Shown: positions 21,770 to 35,701 of the stretch, in pieces
How positions within the stretch are numbered: position 1 is the first letter of the stretch
Layout: each line of letters opens with the position of its first letter
Origin: Gigantopelta aegis
Lineage: Eukaryota > Mollusca > Gastropoda > Neomphalida > Peltospiridae
Direction of reading: 5' to 3'
DNA: 64,000 nucleotides
Assembly: GCF_016097555.1 (NCBI RefSeq)
Contig: NC_054711.1
Location: 35,957,550-36,021,549 of the forward strand
Notes under the pieces: generated by a model
What the model saw: the letters and a program-made list of their open reading frames with translations, nothing else
What the model was told of the DNA's origin: nothing
Databases searched by the model: none
Translations under genes and position numbers: made by a program

Positions 21770-22615
21770 AACAAATATTACTCCAGATATTTTAGCCATT
21801 ATAGGTAATACACAATTATATAAATATATATATACACAACCAATAATTAAGCAAACATATTTGTTGTTGCTATCAACAGATGTCTCTTTTATAACATATA
21901 ACATCATTTTAAAACAGTAACAGCTATGAGATCTTGATTCAACATACATTGTACACGCAGGTCCATCGTCATTTTTAATATATTTATAACACAAAAAATT
22001 ATGAGATGTCTCAGTTTGAGAATGGTGAATGGTATATATTTACATAATCATTGTTAGCAAAACCTGCTATAGGAATTGTAAACAGGAATATCACAGAGAA
22101 ACAATGATGGCTTGTCATATACTGAACAGTGAAAACATAAGTCAGTCCACAGATTGTGCTACAGTTTTTAAACAAGTAGGTAGGGAGCATTAATCAACAC
22201 TAAATTCCATAATATTTTGTAATACCTAATTTCATTTACAGTATATTACATAATTACAAATATTTTCCTAATTAACTTAAAACTGTTTCAAACAATGAAG
22301 CTCCTATTTGTTAATAAATTCCTACCTTGCTCTGGTATGGTAAACTTGAATAAAATGTGTTTTCAAACAAAAAACACAACTTGGAGTGGGGTTTTTTTTT
22401 TAGCAGTAAAACAGCATTTTTTAAAATAGTTGCTTTTATTGGGAGATAAGAGAAGGCAACACACATGCAAAAATAGTTTCATATGCAATGCTGCTGTTGT
22501 TGCAATAAACACCCAAGTTATGCTTTTAGCTGAAAAGTAATTTTATTTTTTTTAAATTCTGATTTGAACAAAATCCTCTTTCACTTAGTTGTTACCAATT
22601 TCATTTGTCCACATG
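21770..22615. other. No gene seen
   Basis: AT-rich sequence with no domain or convincing frame. It lies downstream of the 3' end of the TRIM-like gene. Confidence 0.5.
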
Positions 22616-22617
22616 CT

Positions 22618-23219
22618 TTCTATAGGAGATTATTCAGTGAAATACCCATTGTGTTATTTATGCATCTCAGTATATATGATTTGACATTTCTATAGGATAT
22701 TCAGTGAACTACCCATTGTGTTATTTATGCATCTCAGTATATGATTTGACATTTCTATAGGAGATTATTCAGTGAAATACCCATTGTGTTATTTATGCAT
22801 CTCAGTATATATGATTTGACATTTCTATAGGATATTCAGTGAACTACCCATTGTGTTATTTATGCATCTCAGTATATGATTTGACATTTCTATAGATTAT
22901 TCAGTGAAATACCCATTGTGTTATTTATGCATCTCAGTATATATGATTTGACATTTCTATAGGATATTCAGTGAACTACCCATTGTGTTATTTATGCATC
23001 TCAGTATATGATTTGACATTTCTATAGGAGATTATTCAGTGAAATACCCATTGTTATTTATGCATCTCAGTATATATGATTTGACATTTCTATAGGAGAT
23101 TATTCAGTGAAATACCCATTGCGTTATTTATGCATCTCAGTATATATGATTTGACATTTCTATAGGAGATTATTCAGTGAAATACCCATTGTGTTATTTA
23201 TGCATCTCAGTATATATGT
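22618..23219 (+). repeat. 65/70-bp alternating tandem array, 9 units
   Basis: Long units have TATAGGAGATTATTCAGTGA and CAGTATATATGATTTG. Short units have TATAGGATATTCAGTGAACT and CAGTATATGATTTG. Starts at about 22621, 22691, 22756, 22826, 22891, 22958, 23023, 23091 and 23161 show 70/65 alternation, a 135-bp dimer, becoming irregular at the right end. It lies 0.3 kb beyond the stop codon of the TRIM-like gene. Confidence 0.95.
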
Positions 23220-23402
23220 ATTGTTTGTTAATTAAAAGTATTACATTGTTTATATCATTATCTTTTTTTAGATAATATATATTTTTGCTAGAATAAGCAC
23301 AGCTTTTCTGTTAACATTATGACCATAATTTGTGTGTTTATATTATAAGAATTGGATTTTCTTGTCATGAACAGGTAACTCCTGTCTATAACCGACTTGT
23401 AC

Positions 23403-23408
23403 TTTATT
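23403..23408 (-). promoter_or_regulatory. Candidate poly(A) signal of the TRIM-like gene
   Basis: AATAAA on the minus strand, about 95 bases past the stop codon at 23504-23506. The position is sensible for a short 3' UTR, but in AT-rich DNA such hexamers are common. Confidence 0.45.
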
Positions 23409-23503
23409 TTTAAATTATGTCCATGATTCTAGTTATTTTGTATAATGTTAGACTCTCATTAACAAGCAAGCTCTGTTTTCAGCGTAGTTGATTTCAGTTA
23501 AAA

Positions 23504-25416
23504 TTAGGTCCACTGAAAGATTTTAATTTCCCCGAATCTCTCTGCCACATACAGTTTATCGTGAAAACAGCTGATGGCCTCAGGGCCCGACAGCCCATCG
23601 TTGCGCGTGATGATATCACGCACGACCTCGCCGTCTGGAGTCAGCTGGACAATAGCACCTCTCGCCTTATCACAGACATAGACAAACTCAAACACGTCGG
23701 CAGTGATATTCGCCAAATCTTTCAGCATGGCAGAGTCCTCCGCCATCCACAAAACAATTCTTGATGGTGTCACACAGGTCAAGGTCGCGCGAGAGTCCGA
23801 CACCACGACGAGAGAGTCGCCTTTAGCGGTCAGACTTCTCGGGTAGGGGATTATGTTATTTGAGATGGACCGCACAAAGTGACCTCTCGGGCTCAGTATG
23901 TCAACACACCCATCTTCGGTCAGATCTGTAGTGAGGGCCAAAGTGTTGTCAGGCAGAACAGCTATGTAGTAGTACTGTTTATCAGTGTTCAGGCTCTCTG
24001 TCACTCTCATCTCATCCTGTACGTTCACAAACAAGATCTGTCGTTTAAAGGGCAGAGTGACTAGAACTCGATCACGTGACCTAGCTAGACCACACGGCTG
24101 ACCGGTGACACTGCAAACGCTTAGAAGAGTTGTAGATGTGCTGCAAAATAACTTCAAACACTGGTTGCTGCAATCAGTGACAACGATTTTGACTAGCCCC
24201 TTATTTTTAAGAACCAAGATGGACATCAGTCTACTATCGTGCATGTCAGATTGTGTTTTTACATTAAAAGAAGTTTCAAGTCGTAATTTACTCAACTTCC
24301 TGTTCGTCAAAGGCAATACTGGTTCATCTTCATCTTCTTCACATTTTGATGTATCAAATGGAATTCGCTGTTTACTGTATTTCTTGCTTGTTTGAGTATT
24401 TACCACTTTATCCGATGCAGATTTTGATGTTCTGTATTTAGTTTTATGATCTTTTCTCAAAGCCAAATCTGATTCTGATGTCTCTGACGGTGTTCTCCTT
24501 CTATCAAATTTCTGGTTTGAAGAAGTTGTGTCTGAATCTGGTACAGATGTTGTAACGTCTAACGGCAATCTCCGTCTGTTAGATTTCCCATTTGTCGAAC
24601 TGTTTTCTCGATATGGAATCGAATTTGACGTCTGTACCTCCGGTGTTCTTTGTCTATCAGCATTTCGTTTTGATGTCTCTAATGATGTTTTCCTTTTATC
24701 AAACTTCTCAGTTCTCAAATTCATTTCTGAATATGGTTTGGATGTTTCTAATGATGCTCTCTTTTTACCAGTGTGTGTCATAGCACTTTCGGCTTTATCT
24801 GGTGGAGCTGTTTGTAATCCTGATACATCTAATGGAGTTGTTTGTTTGTGACAAAGTGCCTTCACATCTGGTACTGATATTCTTCCAACGGATGGATAAA
24901 ATGTTTTTCCATTTGCCTTCTTGGACTGAATTAAAGTGAACTTCATGTTAGGCACCTCAAAAGAAGTTGAGGCCAAATATTCTGTTAAGGTTTTCTTAAC
25001 TTGGGTAACTTTTTTAACACTCTCTTCGATATCTTCAAGTGACCCACACTGAAATCTTTCTTCTGCATGCCCCGCACTGGATGTTCCTTTATCTACTAGT
25101 GATTTGACCTCGGAAAATGACCGACGTATTTCATTGTTGGTAGATTTTCGACATCGTTCCAATTCAGACTTCTTGTTCAACATATCTATACGGACTGCTT
25201 TTGTGAAGTCTGATATCAGTTTGTTTGCTTGCAAGTCTATCTCGGTGGATGTCTCCACTGCACTGATGTCAATCATATGCTGAAATCGTTCAATGTCCAA
25301 TGTCATCTGACTCTCTAGTGAAGTGAAGTAGGACTTCAAAGCCTGACAGGTGGTCTGCAATGTACGCCTTCGCCTTTCATCTTCAGGTGTCATGGTTTCT
25401 GCATCACCATCAAGTC
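23504..25416 (-). CDS. TRIM-like protein, last exon (coiled coil, linker, NHL-type propeller)
   Basis: This is the one well-supported host gene. The frame runs 629 codons from a Met at 25393, but it is open further up to a splice acceptor (TTTGTTTTCTAG, ending at 25417), so the Met is probably internal and the exon begins at 25416 in phase 1. Residues about 5-145 are a helical coiled-coil like that after the B-box of TRIM proteins. Residues about 185-370 are a Ser/Thr/Lys/Arg-rich linker with recurring KFDRRxTxxETS-like units and an acidic patch CEEDEDEP. Residues about 385-629 have beta-propeller-like repeats (LPDNTLALTTD, GDSLVVVSDS, FVYVCDKARGAIVQL, DKLYVAERFGEIKIF), as in NHL-type TRIM2/3/56/71 relatives common in molluscs. 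Such proteins are usually E3 ubiquitin ligases when a RING is present; none is visible here, so ligase activity is not established. Codon use is ordinary and no internal stop occurs. Confidence 0.85.
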
Positions 25417-25434
25417 CTAGAAAACAAATGAAAA
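25417..25434 (-). promoter_or_regulatory. 3' splice site of the TRIM-like exon
   Basis: On the minus strand CATTTGTTTTCTAG precedes GACTTGATGG. The pyrimidine tract and AG fit a consensus acceptor, and the downstream frame has no stop back to it. An exon encoding the N-terminal RING and B-box would be expected upstream, at higher coordinates or outside the window. Confidence 0.7.
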
Positions 25435-25518
25435 TAAACTGAAAGGAAAGGAATGTTTGTTTGAGGAGACCTGGGGCCTAATTCACAAAGCCCACTTAGG
25501 CTCTGTTAGACAACAAAA

Positions 25519-25830
25519 AAATAGTTTGTTTTATTTAACAACACCACTAGAGCACATTGATTTATTAATAATCAGCTATTGGATGTCAAACATTTGGTAA
25601 TTTTGACATATAGTCTAAGAAAGGAAACCCGCTACATTTTTTTCTAATGCTGCAAGGGATCTTTTATATGTACCATCCCACAGATAGGATAGCACATACC
25701 ACGGCCTTTGCTATACCAGTCGTGGTGCACGGACTGGAACGAGAAACAGCCCAATGTGTCCACTGACGGGGATCGATCTCAAACCGACCGCGCATCAAGC
25801 GAATGCTTTACCACTGGGCTACGTCTCGCC
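25519..25830 (-). mobile_element. Full-length SINE, type 1 head, B tail, perfect 16-bp target duplication
   Basis: CTGTTAGACAACAAAA at 25503-25518 recurs exactly at 25831-25846. The element between has the tail TTTTATTTAACAACACCACT, the body GCCTTTGCTATACCAGTCG and the head TTTACCACTGGGCTACGTC (reverse orientation). It is the best-bounded full copy in the window and lies just upstream of the TRIM-like exon. Confidence 0.95.
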
Positions 25831-26169
25831 CTGTTAGACAACAAAACACCCTCTTTACAAGTCTTTTAACATTGCACTGCGAGATCGAAAAGTTGTGAAA
25901 GTTTAGTGAATTAGGCCCCTGGATACATTTTGATGTCCTAAGATGGTTATTCAGGACTCCAAATAGGAAGTAAAATATTGCTTGCTGTTAAGATTTTTAA
26001 AATAGAAGGTCAAATAAATATGTCCTGCTCAAAAAAACATATGGGCCGCAGGAAATTAAGACAGTATGGGCTGAGTGAAGGGTTTGGAATAGTATGAAAA
26101 TTAGAACCTCGAAGATGAAATTAAAACATAAAAAATATCACAAGCTAAATAGGTAAGCAGATGAAATAA

Positions 26170-29100
26170 TAGTACATACATCTGTTGAAACATTACCTGC
26201 AGGTTTGGAGATCATCGTACATACAGATTATCGTACATACATCTGTTGAAACATTACCTGCAGGTTTGGAGATCATCGTACATGTATACAGATCATCGTA
26301 CATACATCTGTTGAAACATTACCTGCAGGTTTGGAGATCATCGTACATACATCTGTTGAAACATTACCTGTGGGTTTGGAGATAATCATACATAAATCTG
26401 TTGAAACATTACCTGTGGGTTTGGAGATAATCGTACATAAATCTGTTGAAACATTACCTGTGGGTTTGGAGATCATCGCACATACATCTGTTGAAACATT
26501 ACATGCGGGTTTGGAGATAATCATACATACATCTGTTTAAACATTACTCCCAGGTTTGGAGATAATTGTATATGCATCTGTTGATACATGCAGGTTTGGA
26601 GATCATCGCACATACATCTGTTGAGACATTACGTGCGGGTTTGGAGATCATCGTACATACATCTGTTGAGACATTACCTGCACGTTTGGAGATCATTGTA
26701 CTTACATCTGTTTAAACATTACCTGCAGGTTTGGAGATCATCGTACATACATCTGTTGATACATTACGTGCGGGTTTGGAGATCATCGCACATACATCTG
26801 TTGAAACATTACCTGTGGGTTTGGAGATCATCATACATCTGTTGAAACATTACCTGTGGGTTTGGAGATCATCGCACATACATTTATTGAAACATTACCT
26901 GCAGGTTTGGAGATCATCGTACATACATCTGTTGATACATTACATGCGGGTTTGGAGATCATCACACATACATCTGTTGAAACATTACGTGCGGGTTTGG
27001 AGATCATCGTACATACATCTGTTGAAACATTACTTGCGGGTTTGGAGATCATCGTACATACATCTGTTGAAACATTACCTGCGGGTTTGGAGATCATTGT
27101 ACATACATCTGTTGAAACATTACGTGCAGGTTTGGAGATCATCATACATACATCTGTTTAAACATTACTCCCAGTTTTGGAGATAATCGTACATACATCT
27201 GTTGATACATTACATGCGGGTTTGGAGATCATCACACATACATCTGTTGAAACATTAAGTGCGGGTTTGGAGATCATCGCACATACATCTGTTGAGACAT
27301 TACGTGTGGGTTTGGAGATCATTGCACATACATCTGTTGAGACATTACGTGTGGGTTTGGAGATCATTGCACATACATCTGTTGAAACATTACATGCGGG
27401 TTTGGAGATCATCGCACATACATCTGTTGAGACATTACGTGTGGGTTTGGAGATCATCGCACATACATCTGTTGAAACATTACCTGCAGGTTTGGAGATC
27501 ATCGTACATACATCTGTTGAAACATTACCTGCAGGTTTGGAGATCATCGTACATGTATACAGATCATCGTACATACATCTGTTGAAACATTACCTGCAGG
27601 TTTGGAGATCATCGTACATACATCTGTTGAAACATTACCTGTGGGTTTGGAGATAATCATACATAAATCTGTTGAAACATTACCTGTGGGTTTGGAGATA
27701 ATCGTACATAAATCTGTTGAAATATTACCTGTGGGTTTGGAGATCATCGCACATACATCTGTTGAAACATTACATGCGGGTTTGGAGATAATCATACATA
27801 CATCTGTTTAAACATTACTCCCAGGTTTGGAGATAATCGTATATGCATCTGTTGATACATGCGGGTTTGGAGATCATCGCACATACATCTGTTGAGACAT
27901 TACGTGCGGGTTTGGAGATCATTGCACATACATCTGTTGAAACATTACCTGCGGGTTTGGAGATCATCGCACATACATCTGTTTAAACATTACTTCCTGG
28001 TTTGGAGATAATCGTACATACATCTGTTGATACATTACCTGCGGGTTTGGAGATCATCGTACATACATCTGTTGAAACATTACTTGCGGGTTTGGAGATC
28101 ATCGTACATACATCTGTTGAGACATTACCTGCACGTTTGGAGATCATTGTACTTACATCTGTTTAAACATTACCTGCGGGTTTGGAGATCATCGCACATA
28201 CATCTGTTTAAACATTACTCCCAGTTTTGGAGATAATCGTACATACATCTGTTGATACATTACATGCGGGTTTGGAGATCATCACACATACATCTGTTGA
28301 AACATTACGTGCGGGTTTGGAGATCATCGCACATACATCTGTTGAGACATTACGTGTGGGTTTGGAGATCATCGCACATACATCTGTTGAGACATTACGT
28401 GTGGGTTTGGAGATCATTGCACATACATCTGTTGAAACATTACATGCGGGTTTGGAGATCATCGCACATACATCTGTTGATACATTACGTGCGGGTTTGG
28501 AGATCATCGCACATACATCTGTTGAAACATTACCTGTGGGTTTGGAGATCATCATACATCTGTTGAAACATTACCTGTGGGTTTGGAGATCATCGCACAT
28601 ACATTTATTGAAACATTACCTGCAGGTTTGGAGATCATCGTACATACATCTGTTGAAACATTACTTGCGGGTTTGGATATCCTCGTACAAACATCTGTTA
28701 AAACATTACCTGCGGCTTTGGAGATCATCGTACATACATCTGTTGAAACATTACGTGCAGGTTTGGAGATCATCATACATACATCTGTTTAAACATTACT
28801 CCCAGTTTTGGAGATAATCGTACATACATCTGTTGATACATTACATGCGGGTTTGGAGATCATCACACATACATCTGTTGAAACATTACGTGCGGGTTTG
28901 GAGATCATCGCACATACATCTGTTGAGACATTATGTGTGGGTTTGGAGATCATCGCACATACATCTGTTGAGACATTACGTGTGGGTTTGGAGATCATTG
29001 CACATACATCTGTTGAAACATTACATGCGGGTTTGGAGATCATCGCACATACATCTGTTGAGACATTACGTGTGGGTTTGGAGATCATCGCACATACATC

Positions 29101-32100
29101 TGTTGAAACATTACCTGCAGGTTTTGAGATCATCGCACATACATCTGTTGAGACATTATCTGCACGTTTGGAGATCATCGTACTTACATCTGTTTAAACA
29201 TTACTTCCAGGTTTGGAGATAATCGTACATACATCTGTTGAGACATTACATGCAGGTTTGGAGACCATCGCACATACATCTGTTGATACATTACCTGCGG
29301 GTTTGGAGATCATCGTACATACATCTGTTGAAACATTACTTGCGGGTTTGGAGATCATCGTACATACATCTGTTGAAACATTACCTGTGGGTTTGGAGAT
29401 CATCGTACATACATCTGTTGAAACATTACGTGCAGGTTTGGAGATCATCATACATACATCTGTTTAAACATTACTCCCAGTTTTGGAGATAATCGTACAT
29501 ACATCTGTTGATACATTACATGCGGGTTTGGAGATCATCACACATACATCTGTTGAAACATTACGTGCGGGTTTGGAGATCATCGCACATACATCTGTTG
29601 AGACATTACGTGTGGGTTTGGAGATCATCGCACATACATCTGTTGAGACATTACGTGTGGGTTTGGAGATCATTGCACATACATCTGTTGAAACATTACA
29701 TGCGGGTTTGGAGATCATCGCACATACATATGTTGAGACATTACGTGTGGGTTTGGAGATCATCGCACATACATCTGTTGAAACATTACCTGCAGGTTTT
29801 GAGATCATCGCACATACATCTGTTGAAACATTACGTGCAGGTTTGGAGATCATCATACATACATCTGTTTAAACATTACTCCCAGTTTTGGAGATAATCG
29901 TACATACATCTGTTGATACATTACCTGTGGGTTTGGAGATCATCGCACATACATTTATTGAAACATTACCTGCAGGTTTGGAGATCATCGTACATACATC
30001 TGTTGATACATTACATGCGGGTTTGGAGATCATCACACATACATCTGTTGAAACATTACGTGCGGGTTTGGAGATCATCGTACATACATCTGTTGAAACA
30101 TTACTTGCGGGTTTGGAGATCATCGTACATACATCTGTTGAAACATTACCTGCGGGTTTGGAGATCATTGTACATACATCTGTTGAAACATTACGTGCAG
30201 GTTTGGAGATCATCATACATACATCTGTTTAAACATTACTCCCAGTTTTGGAGATAATCGTACATACATCTGTTGATACATTACATGCGGGTTTGGAGAT
30301 CATCACACATACATCTGTTGAAACATTACGTGCGGGTTTGGAGATCATCGCACATACATCTGTTGAGACATTACGTGTGGGTTTGGAGATCATTGCACAT
30401 ACATCTGTTGAGACATTACGTGTGGGTTTGGAGATCATTGCACATACATCTGTTGAAACATTACATGCGGGTTTGGAGATCATCGCACATACATCTGTTG
30501 AGACATTACGTGTGGGTTTGGAGATCATCGCACATACATCTGTTGAAACATTACCTGCAGGTTTGGAGATCATCGTACATACATCTGTTGAAACATTACC
30601 TGCAGGTTTGGAGATCATCGTACATGTATACAGATCATCGTACATACATCTGTTGAAACATTACCTGCAGGTTTGGAGATCATCGTACATACATCTGTTG
30701 AAACATTACCTGTGGGTTTGGAGATAATCATACATAAATCTGTTGAAACATTACCTGTGGGTTTGGAGATAATCGTACATAAATCTGTTGAAATATTACC
30801 TGTGGGTTTGGAGATCATCGCACATACATCTGTTGAAACATTACATGCGGGTTTGGAGATAATCATACATACATCTGTTTAAACATTACTCCCAGGTTTG
30901 GAGATAATCGTATATGCATCTGTTGATACATGCGGGTTTGGAGATCATCGCACATACATCTGTTGAGACATTACGTGCGGGTTTGGAGATCATTGCACAT
31001 ACATCTGTTGAAACATTACCTGCGGGTTTGGAGATCATCGCACATACATCTGTTTAAACATTACTTCCTGGTTTGGAGATAATCGTACATACATCTGTTG
31101 ATACATTACCTGCGGGTTTGGAGATCATCGTACATACATCTGTTGAAACATTACTTGCGGGTTTGGAGATCATCGTACATACATCTGTTGAGACATTACC
31201 TGCACGTTTGGAGATCATTGTACTTACATCTGTTTAAACATTACCTGCGGGTTTGGAGATCATCGCACATACATCTGTTTAAACATTACTCCCAGTTTTG
31301 GAGATAATCGTACATACATCTGTTGATACATTACATGCGGGTTTGGAGATCATCACACATACATCTGTTGAAACATTACGTGCGGGTTTGGAGATCATCG
31401 CACATACATCTGTTGAGACATTACGTGTGGGTTTGGAGATCATCGCACATACATCTGTTGAGACATTACGTGTGGGTTTGGAGATCATTGCACATACATC
31501 TGTTGAAACATTACATGCGGGTTTGGAGATCATCGCACATACATCTGTTGATACATTACGTGCGGGTTTGGAGATCATCGCACATACATCTGTTGAAACA
31601 TTACCTGTGGGTTTGGAGATCATCATACATCTGTTGAAACATTACCTGTGGGTTTGGAGATCATCGCACATACATTTATTGAAACATTACCTGCAGGTTT
31701 GGAGATCATCGTACATACATCTGTTGAAACATTACTTGCGGGTTTGGATATCCTCGTACAAACATCTGTTAAAACATTACCTGCGGCTTTGGAGATCATC
31801 GTACATACATCTGTTGAAACATTACGTGCAGGTTTGGAGATCATCATACATACATCTGTTTAAACATTACTCCCAGTTTTGGAGATAATCGTACATACAT
31901 CTGTTGATACATTACATGCGGGTTTGGAGATCATCACACATACATCTGTTGAAACATTACGTGCGGGTTTGGAGATCATCGCACATACATCTGTTGAGAC
32001 ATTATGTGTGGGTTTGGAGATCATCGCACATACATCTGTTGAGACATTACGTGTGGGTTTGGAGATCATTGCACATACATCTGTTGAAACATTACATGCG

Positions 32101-35100
32101 GGTTTGGAGATCATCGCACATACATCTGTTGAGACATTACGTGTGGGTTTGGAGATCATCGCACATACATCTGTTGAAACATTACCTGCAGGTTTTGAGA
32201 TCATCGCACATACATCTGTTGAGACATTATCTGCACGTTTGGAGATCATCGTACTTACATCTGTTTAAACATTACTTCCAGGTTTGGAGATAATCGTACA
32301 TACATCTGTTGAGACATTACATGCAGGTTTGGAGACCATCGCACATACATCTGTTGAAACATTACCTGCAGGTTTCGAGATCATCGCACATACATCTGTT
32401 GAGACATTACGTGCGGGTTTGGAGATCATTGCACATACATCTGTTGAAACATTACCTGCGGGTTTGGAGATCATCGCACATACATCTGTTTAAACATTAC
32501 TTCCAGGTTTGGAGATAATCGTACATACATCTGTTGATACATTACCTGCGGGTTTGGAGATCATCGTACATACATCTGTTGAAACATTACTTGCGGGTTT
32601 GGAGATCATCGTACATACATCTGTTGAAACATTACCTGCGGGTTTGGAGATCATCGTACATACATCTGTTGAAACATTACTTGCGGGTTTGGTGATCATC
32701 ACACATACATCTGTTGATACATTACCTGCGGGTTTGGAGATCATCGTACATACATCTGTTGAAACATTACTTGCGGGTTTGGAGATCATCGTACATACAT
32801 CTGTTGAAACATTACCTGTGGGTTTGGAGATCATCGTACATACATCTGTTGAAACATTACGTGCAGGTTTGGAGATCATCATACATACATCTGTTTAAAC
32901 ATTACTCCCAGTTTTGGAGATAATCGTACATACATCTGTTGATACATTACATGCGGGTTTGGAGATCATCACACATACATCTGTTGAAACATTACGTGCG
33001 GGTTTGGAGATCATCGCACATACATCTGTTGAGACATTACGTGTGGGTTTGGAGATCATCGCACATACATCTGTTGAGACATTACGTGTGGGTTTGGAGA
33101 TCATTGCACATACATCTGTTGAAACATTACATGCGGGTTTGGAGATCATCGCACATACATATGTTGAGACATTACGTGTGGGTTTGGAGATCATCGCACA
33201 TACATCTGTTGAAACATTACCTGCAGGTTTTGAGATCATCGCACATACATCTGTTGAAACATTACAGGTTAGATCATCATACATGTTTAAACATTACTCC
33301 CAGTTTTGGAGATAATCGTACATACATCTGTTGATACATTACATGCGGGTTTGGAGATCATCACACATACATCTGTTGAAACATTACGTGCGGGTTTGGA
33401 GATCATCGCACATACATCTGTTGAGACATTACGTGTGGGTTTGGAGATCATCGCACATACATCTGTTGAAACATTACCTGCAGGTTTTGAGATCATCACA
33501 CATACATCTGTTGAGACATTATCTGCACGTTTGGAGATCATCGTACTTACATCTGTTTAAACATTACTTCCAGGTTTGGAGATAATCGTACATACATCTG
33601 TTGAGACATTACATGCAGGTTTGGAGACCATCGCACATACATCTGTCGAAACATTACCTGCAGGTTTGGAGATCATCGCACATACATCTGTTGAGACATT
33701 ACCTGCGGGTTTGGAGATCATCGCACATACATCTGTTTAAACATTACTTCCAGGTTTGGAGATAATCGTACATACATCTGTTGATACATTACCTGCGGGT
33801 TTGGAGATCATCGTACATACATCTGTTGAAACATTACTTGCGGGTTTGGAGATCATCGTACATACATCTGTTGAAACATTACCTGCGGGTTTGGAGATCA
33901 TCGTACATACATCTGTTGAAACATTACTTGCGGGTTTGGTGATCATCACACATACATCTGTTGATACATTACCTGCGGGTTTGGAGATCATCGTACATAC
34001 ATCTGTTGAAACATTACTTGCGGGTTTGGAGATCATCGTACATACATCTGTTGAAACATTACCTGTGGGTTTGGAGATCATCGTACATACATCTGTTGAA
34101 ACATTACGTGCAGGTTTGGAGATCATCATACATACATCTGTTTAAACATTACTCCCAGTTTTGGAGATAATCGTACATACATCTGTTGATACATTACATG
34201 CGGGTTTGGAGATCATCACACATACATCTGTTGAAACATTACGTGCGGGTTTGGAGATCATCGCACATACATCTGTTGAGACATTACGTGTGGGTTTGGA
34301 GATCATTGCACATACATCTGTTGAAACATTACATGCGGGTTTGGAGATCATCGCACATACATCTGTTGAGACATTACGTGTGGGTTTGGAGATCATCGCA
34401 CATACATCTGTTGAGACATTACGTGTGGGTTTGGAGATCATCGCACATACATCTGTTGAAACATTACATGCGGGTTTGGAGATCATCGCACATACATCTG
34501 TTGAGACATTACATGCAGGTTTGGAGACCATCGCACATACATCTGTTGAAACATTACCTGCAGGTTTGGAGATCATCGCACATACATCTGTTGAAACATT
34601 ACCTGCAGGTTTGGAGATCATCGCACATACATCTGTTGAGACATTACGTGCGGGTTTGGAGATCATTGCACATACATCTGTTGAAACATTACCTGCAGGT
34701 TTGGAGATCATCGTACATATATCTGTTGAAACATTACCTGCAGGTTTGGAGATCATCGTACATACATCTGTTGAAACATTACCTGCAGGTTTGGAGATCA
34801 TCGTACATACATCTGTTGAAACATTACTTCCGGGTTTGGAGATCATCATACATACATTTGTTGAAACATTACCTGCAGGTTTGGAGATCATCGTACATAC
34901 ATCTGTTGAAACATTACCTGCAGGTTTGGAGATCATCGTACATACATCTGTTGAAACATTACCTGCGGGTTTGGAGATCATCGTACATACATCTGTTGAA
35001 ACATTACTTCCGGGTTTGGAGATCATCATACATACATCTGTTGAAACATTACCTGCGGGTTTGGAGATCATTGTACATACATCTGTTGAAACATTACCTC

Positions 35101-35118
35101 TGGGTTTGAAGATCATTG
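26170..35118 (+). repeat. 45-bp minisatellite, about 199 units, 8.9 kb
   Basis: The unit is ACATACATCTGTTGAAACAT, TACCTGCAGGTTTGGAGATC, ATCGT. Because 45 is a multiple of 3, frames stay open on both strands and up to 329 codons appear, but variant units (TGTTTAAACATT, and units cut short such as GTACATGTATACAGATCATC) put stops or shifts into each frame, so I do not call it coding. Variants mark kilobase-scale copies: 26850-29280 recurs 3,071 bp further right, and 32490-34129 holds a block repeated at 1,247 bp. It lies upstream of the TRIM-like exon, probably in its intron. Confidence 0.97.
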
Positions 35119-35665
35119 CAGGCTGAGACAATGACAGGGCGAAGTCAGGCCGTCAAAGCAAAGATTTTGATCACTTTGTCTTGTTACATGAGCCTTGGAT
35201 TACTTTAAGGTATTTAACAAGAGGTTTATTGGCTCTTGAACACTTATTTAATTTTCAGTTTTGTTAATACATGTGCATGGTAGTAGATGATAATTCATTA
35301 GTTGTAAAGACCACCTGAGAATATCCATGTGACAAGTTTAAGTGTGGCATGTGATTTTCAGGCTGATCAAGACAACACTGGACAGAAACAACTGCCAATA
35401 AACTTTACTGCAGTTGGATGAGGTACTTAAATTTGAACTAAGGCTGGGAAAGGGTAATGTCTGCCCTGAACTGCTTTAAAATGTCTATATTTTTCTGGGC
35501 TTTTAACTGCGTATCACCAAATAGTAAAATATTATAGTTGAGATGAGATACAAGTATTTCTGTAAATGGGTATTGTGATGCACCTTGAAAAGTGGACAAT
35601 GACATAGGAAATGTTCTGCATCTTCAATATAGGATGTCAAGCAAATCTAGGATTATCTTCAATGT
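35119..35665. other. No gene seen
   Basis: Unique-looking AT-rich sequence between the minisatellite and a hAT-like element. No domain or strong exon signal. Confidence 0.5.
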
Positions 35666-35701
35666 CAGGGTTGAAAATTAGCAGTCGTCCATGAGGACCT
35701 T

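Noticed and set aside
34142-35131. 329-codon minus-strand frame of 15-residue MISKPAGNVSTDVCT repeats (and the plus-strand counterparts)
   Set aside because: The unit is 45 bp, so any frame without a stop in the consensus remains open. Both strands and several frames are open alike, and variant units break each frame many times along the array. No start context or splice sites.
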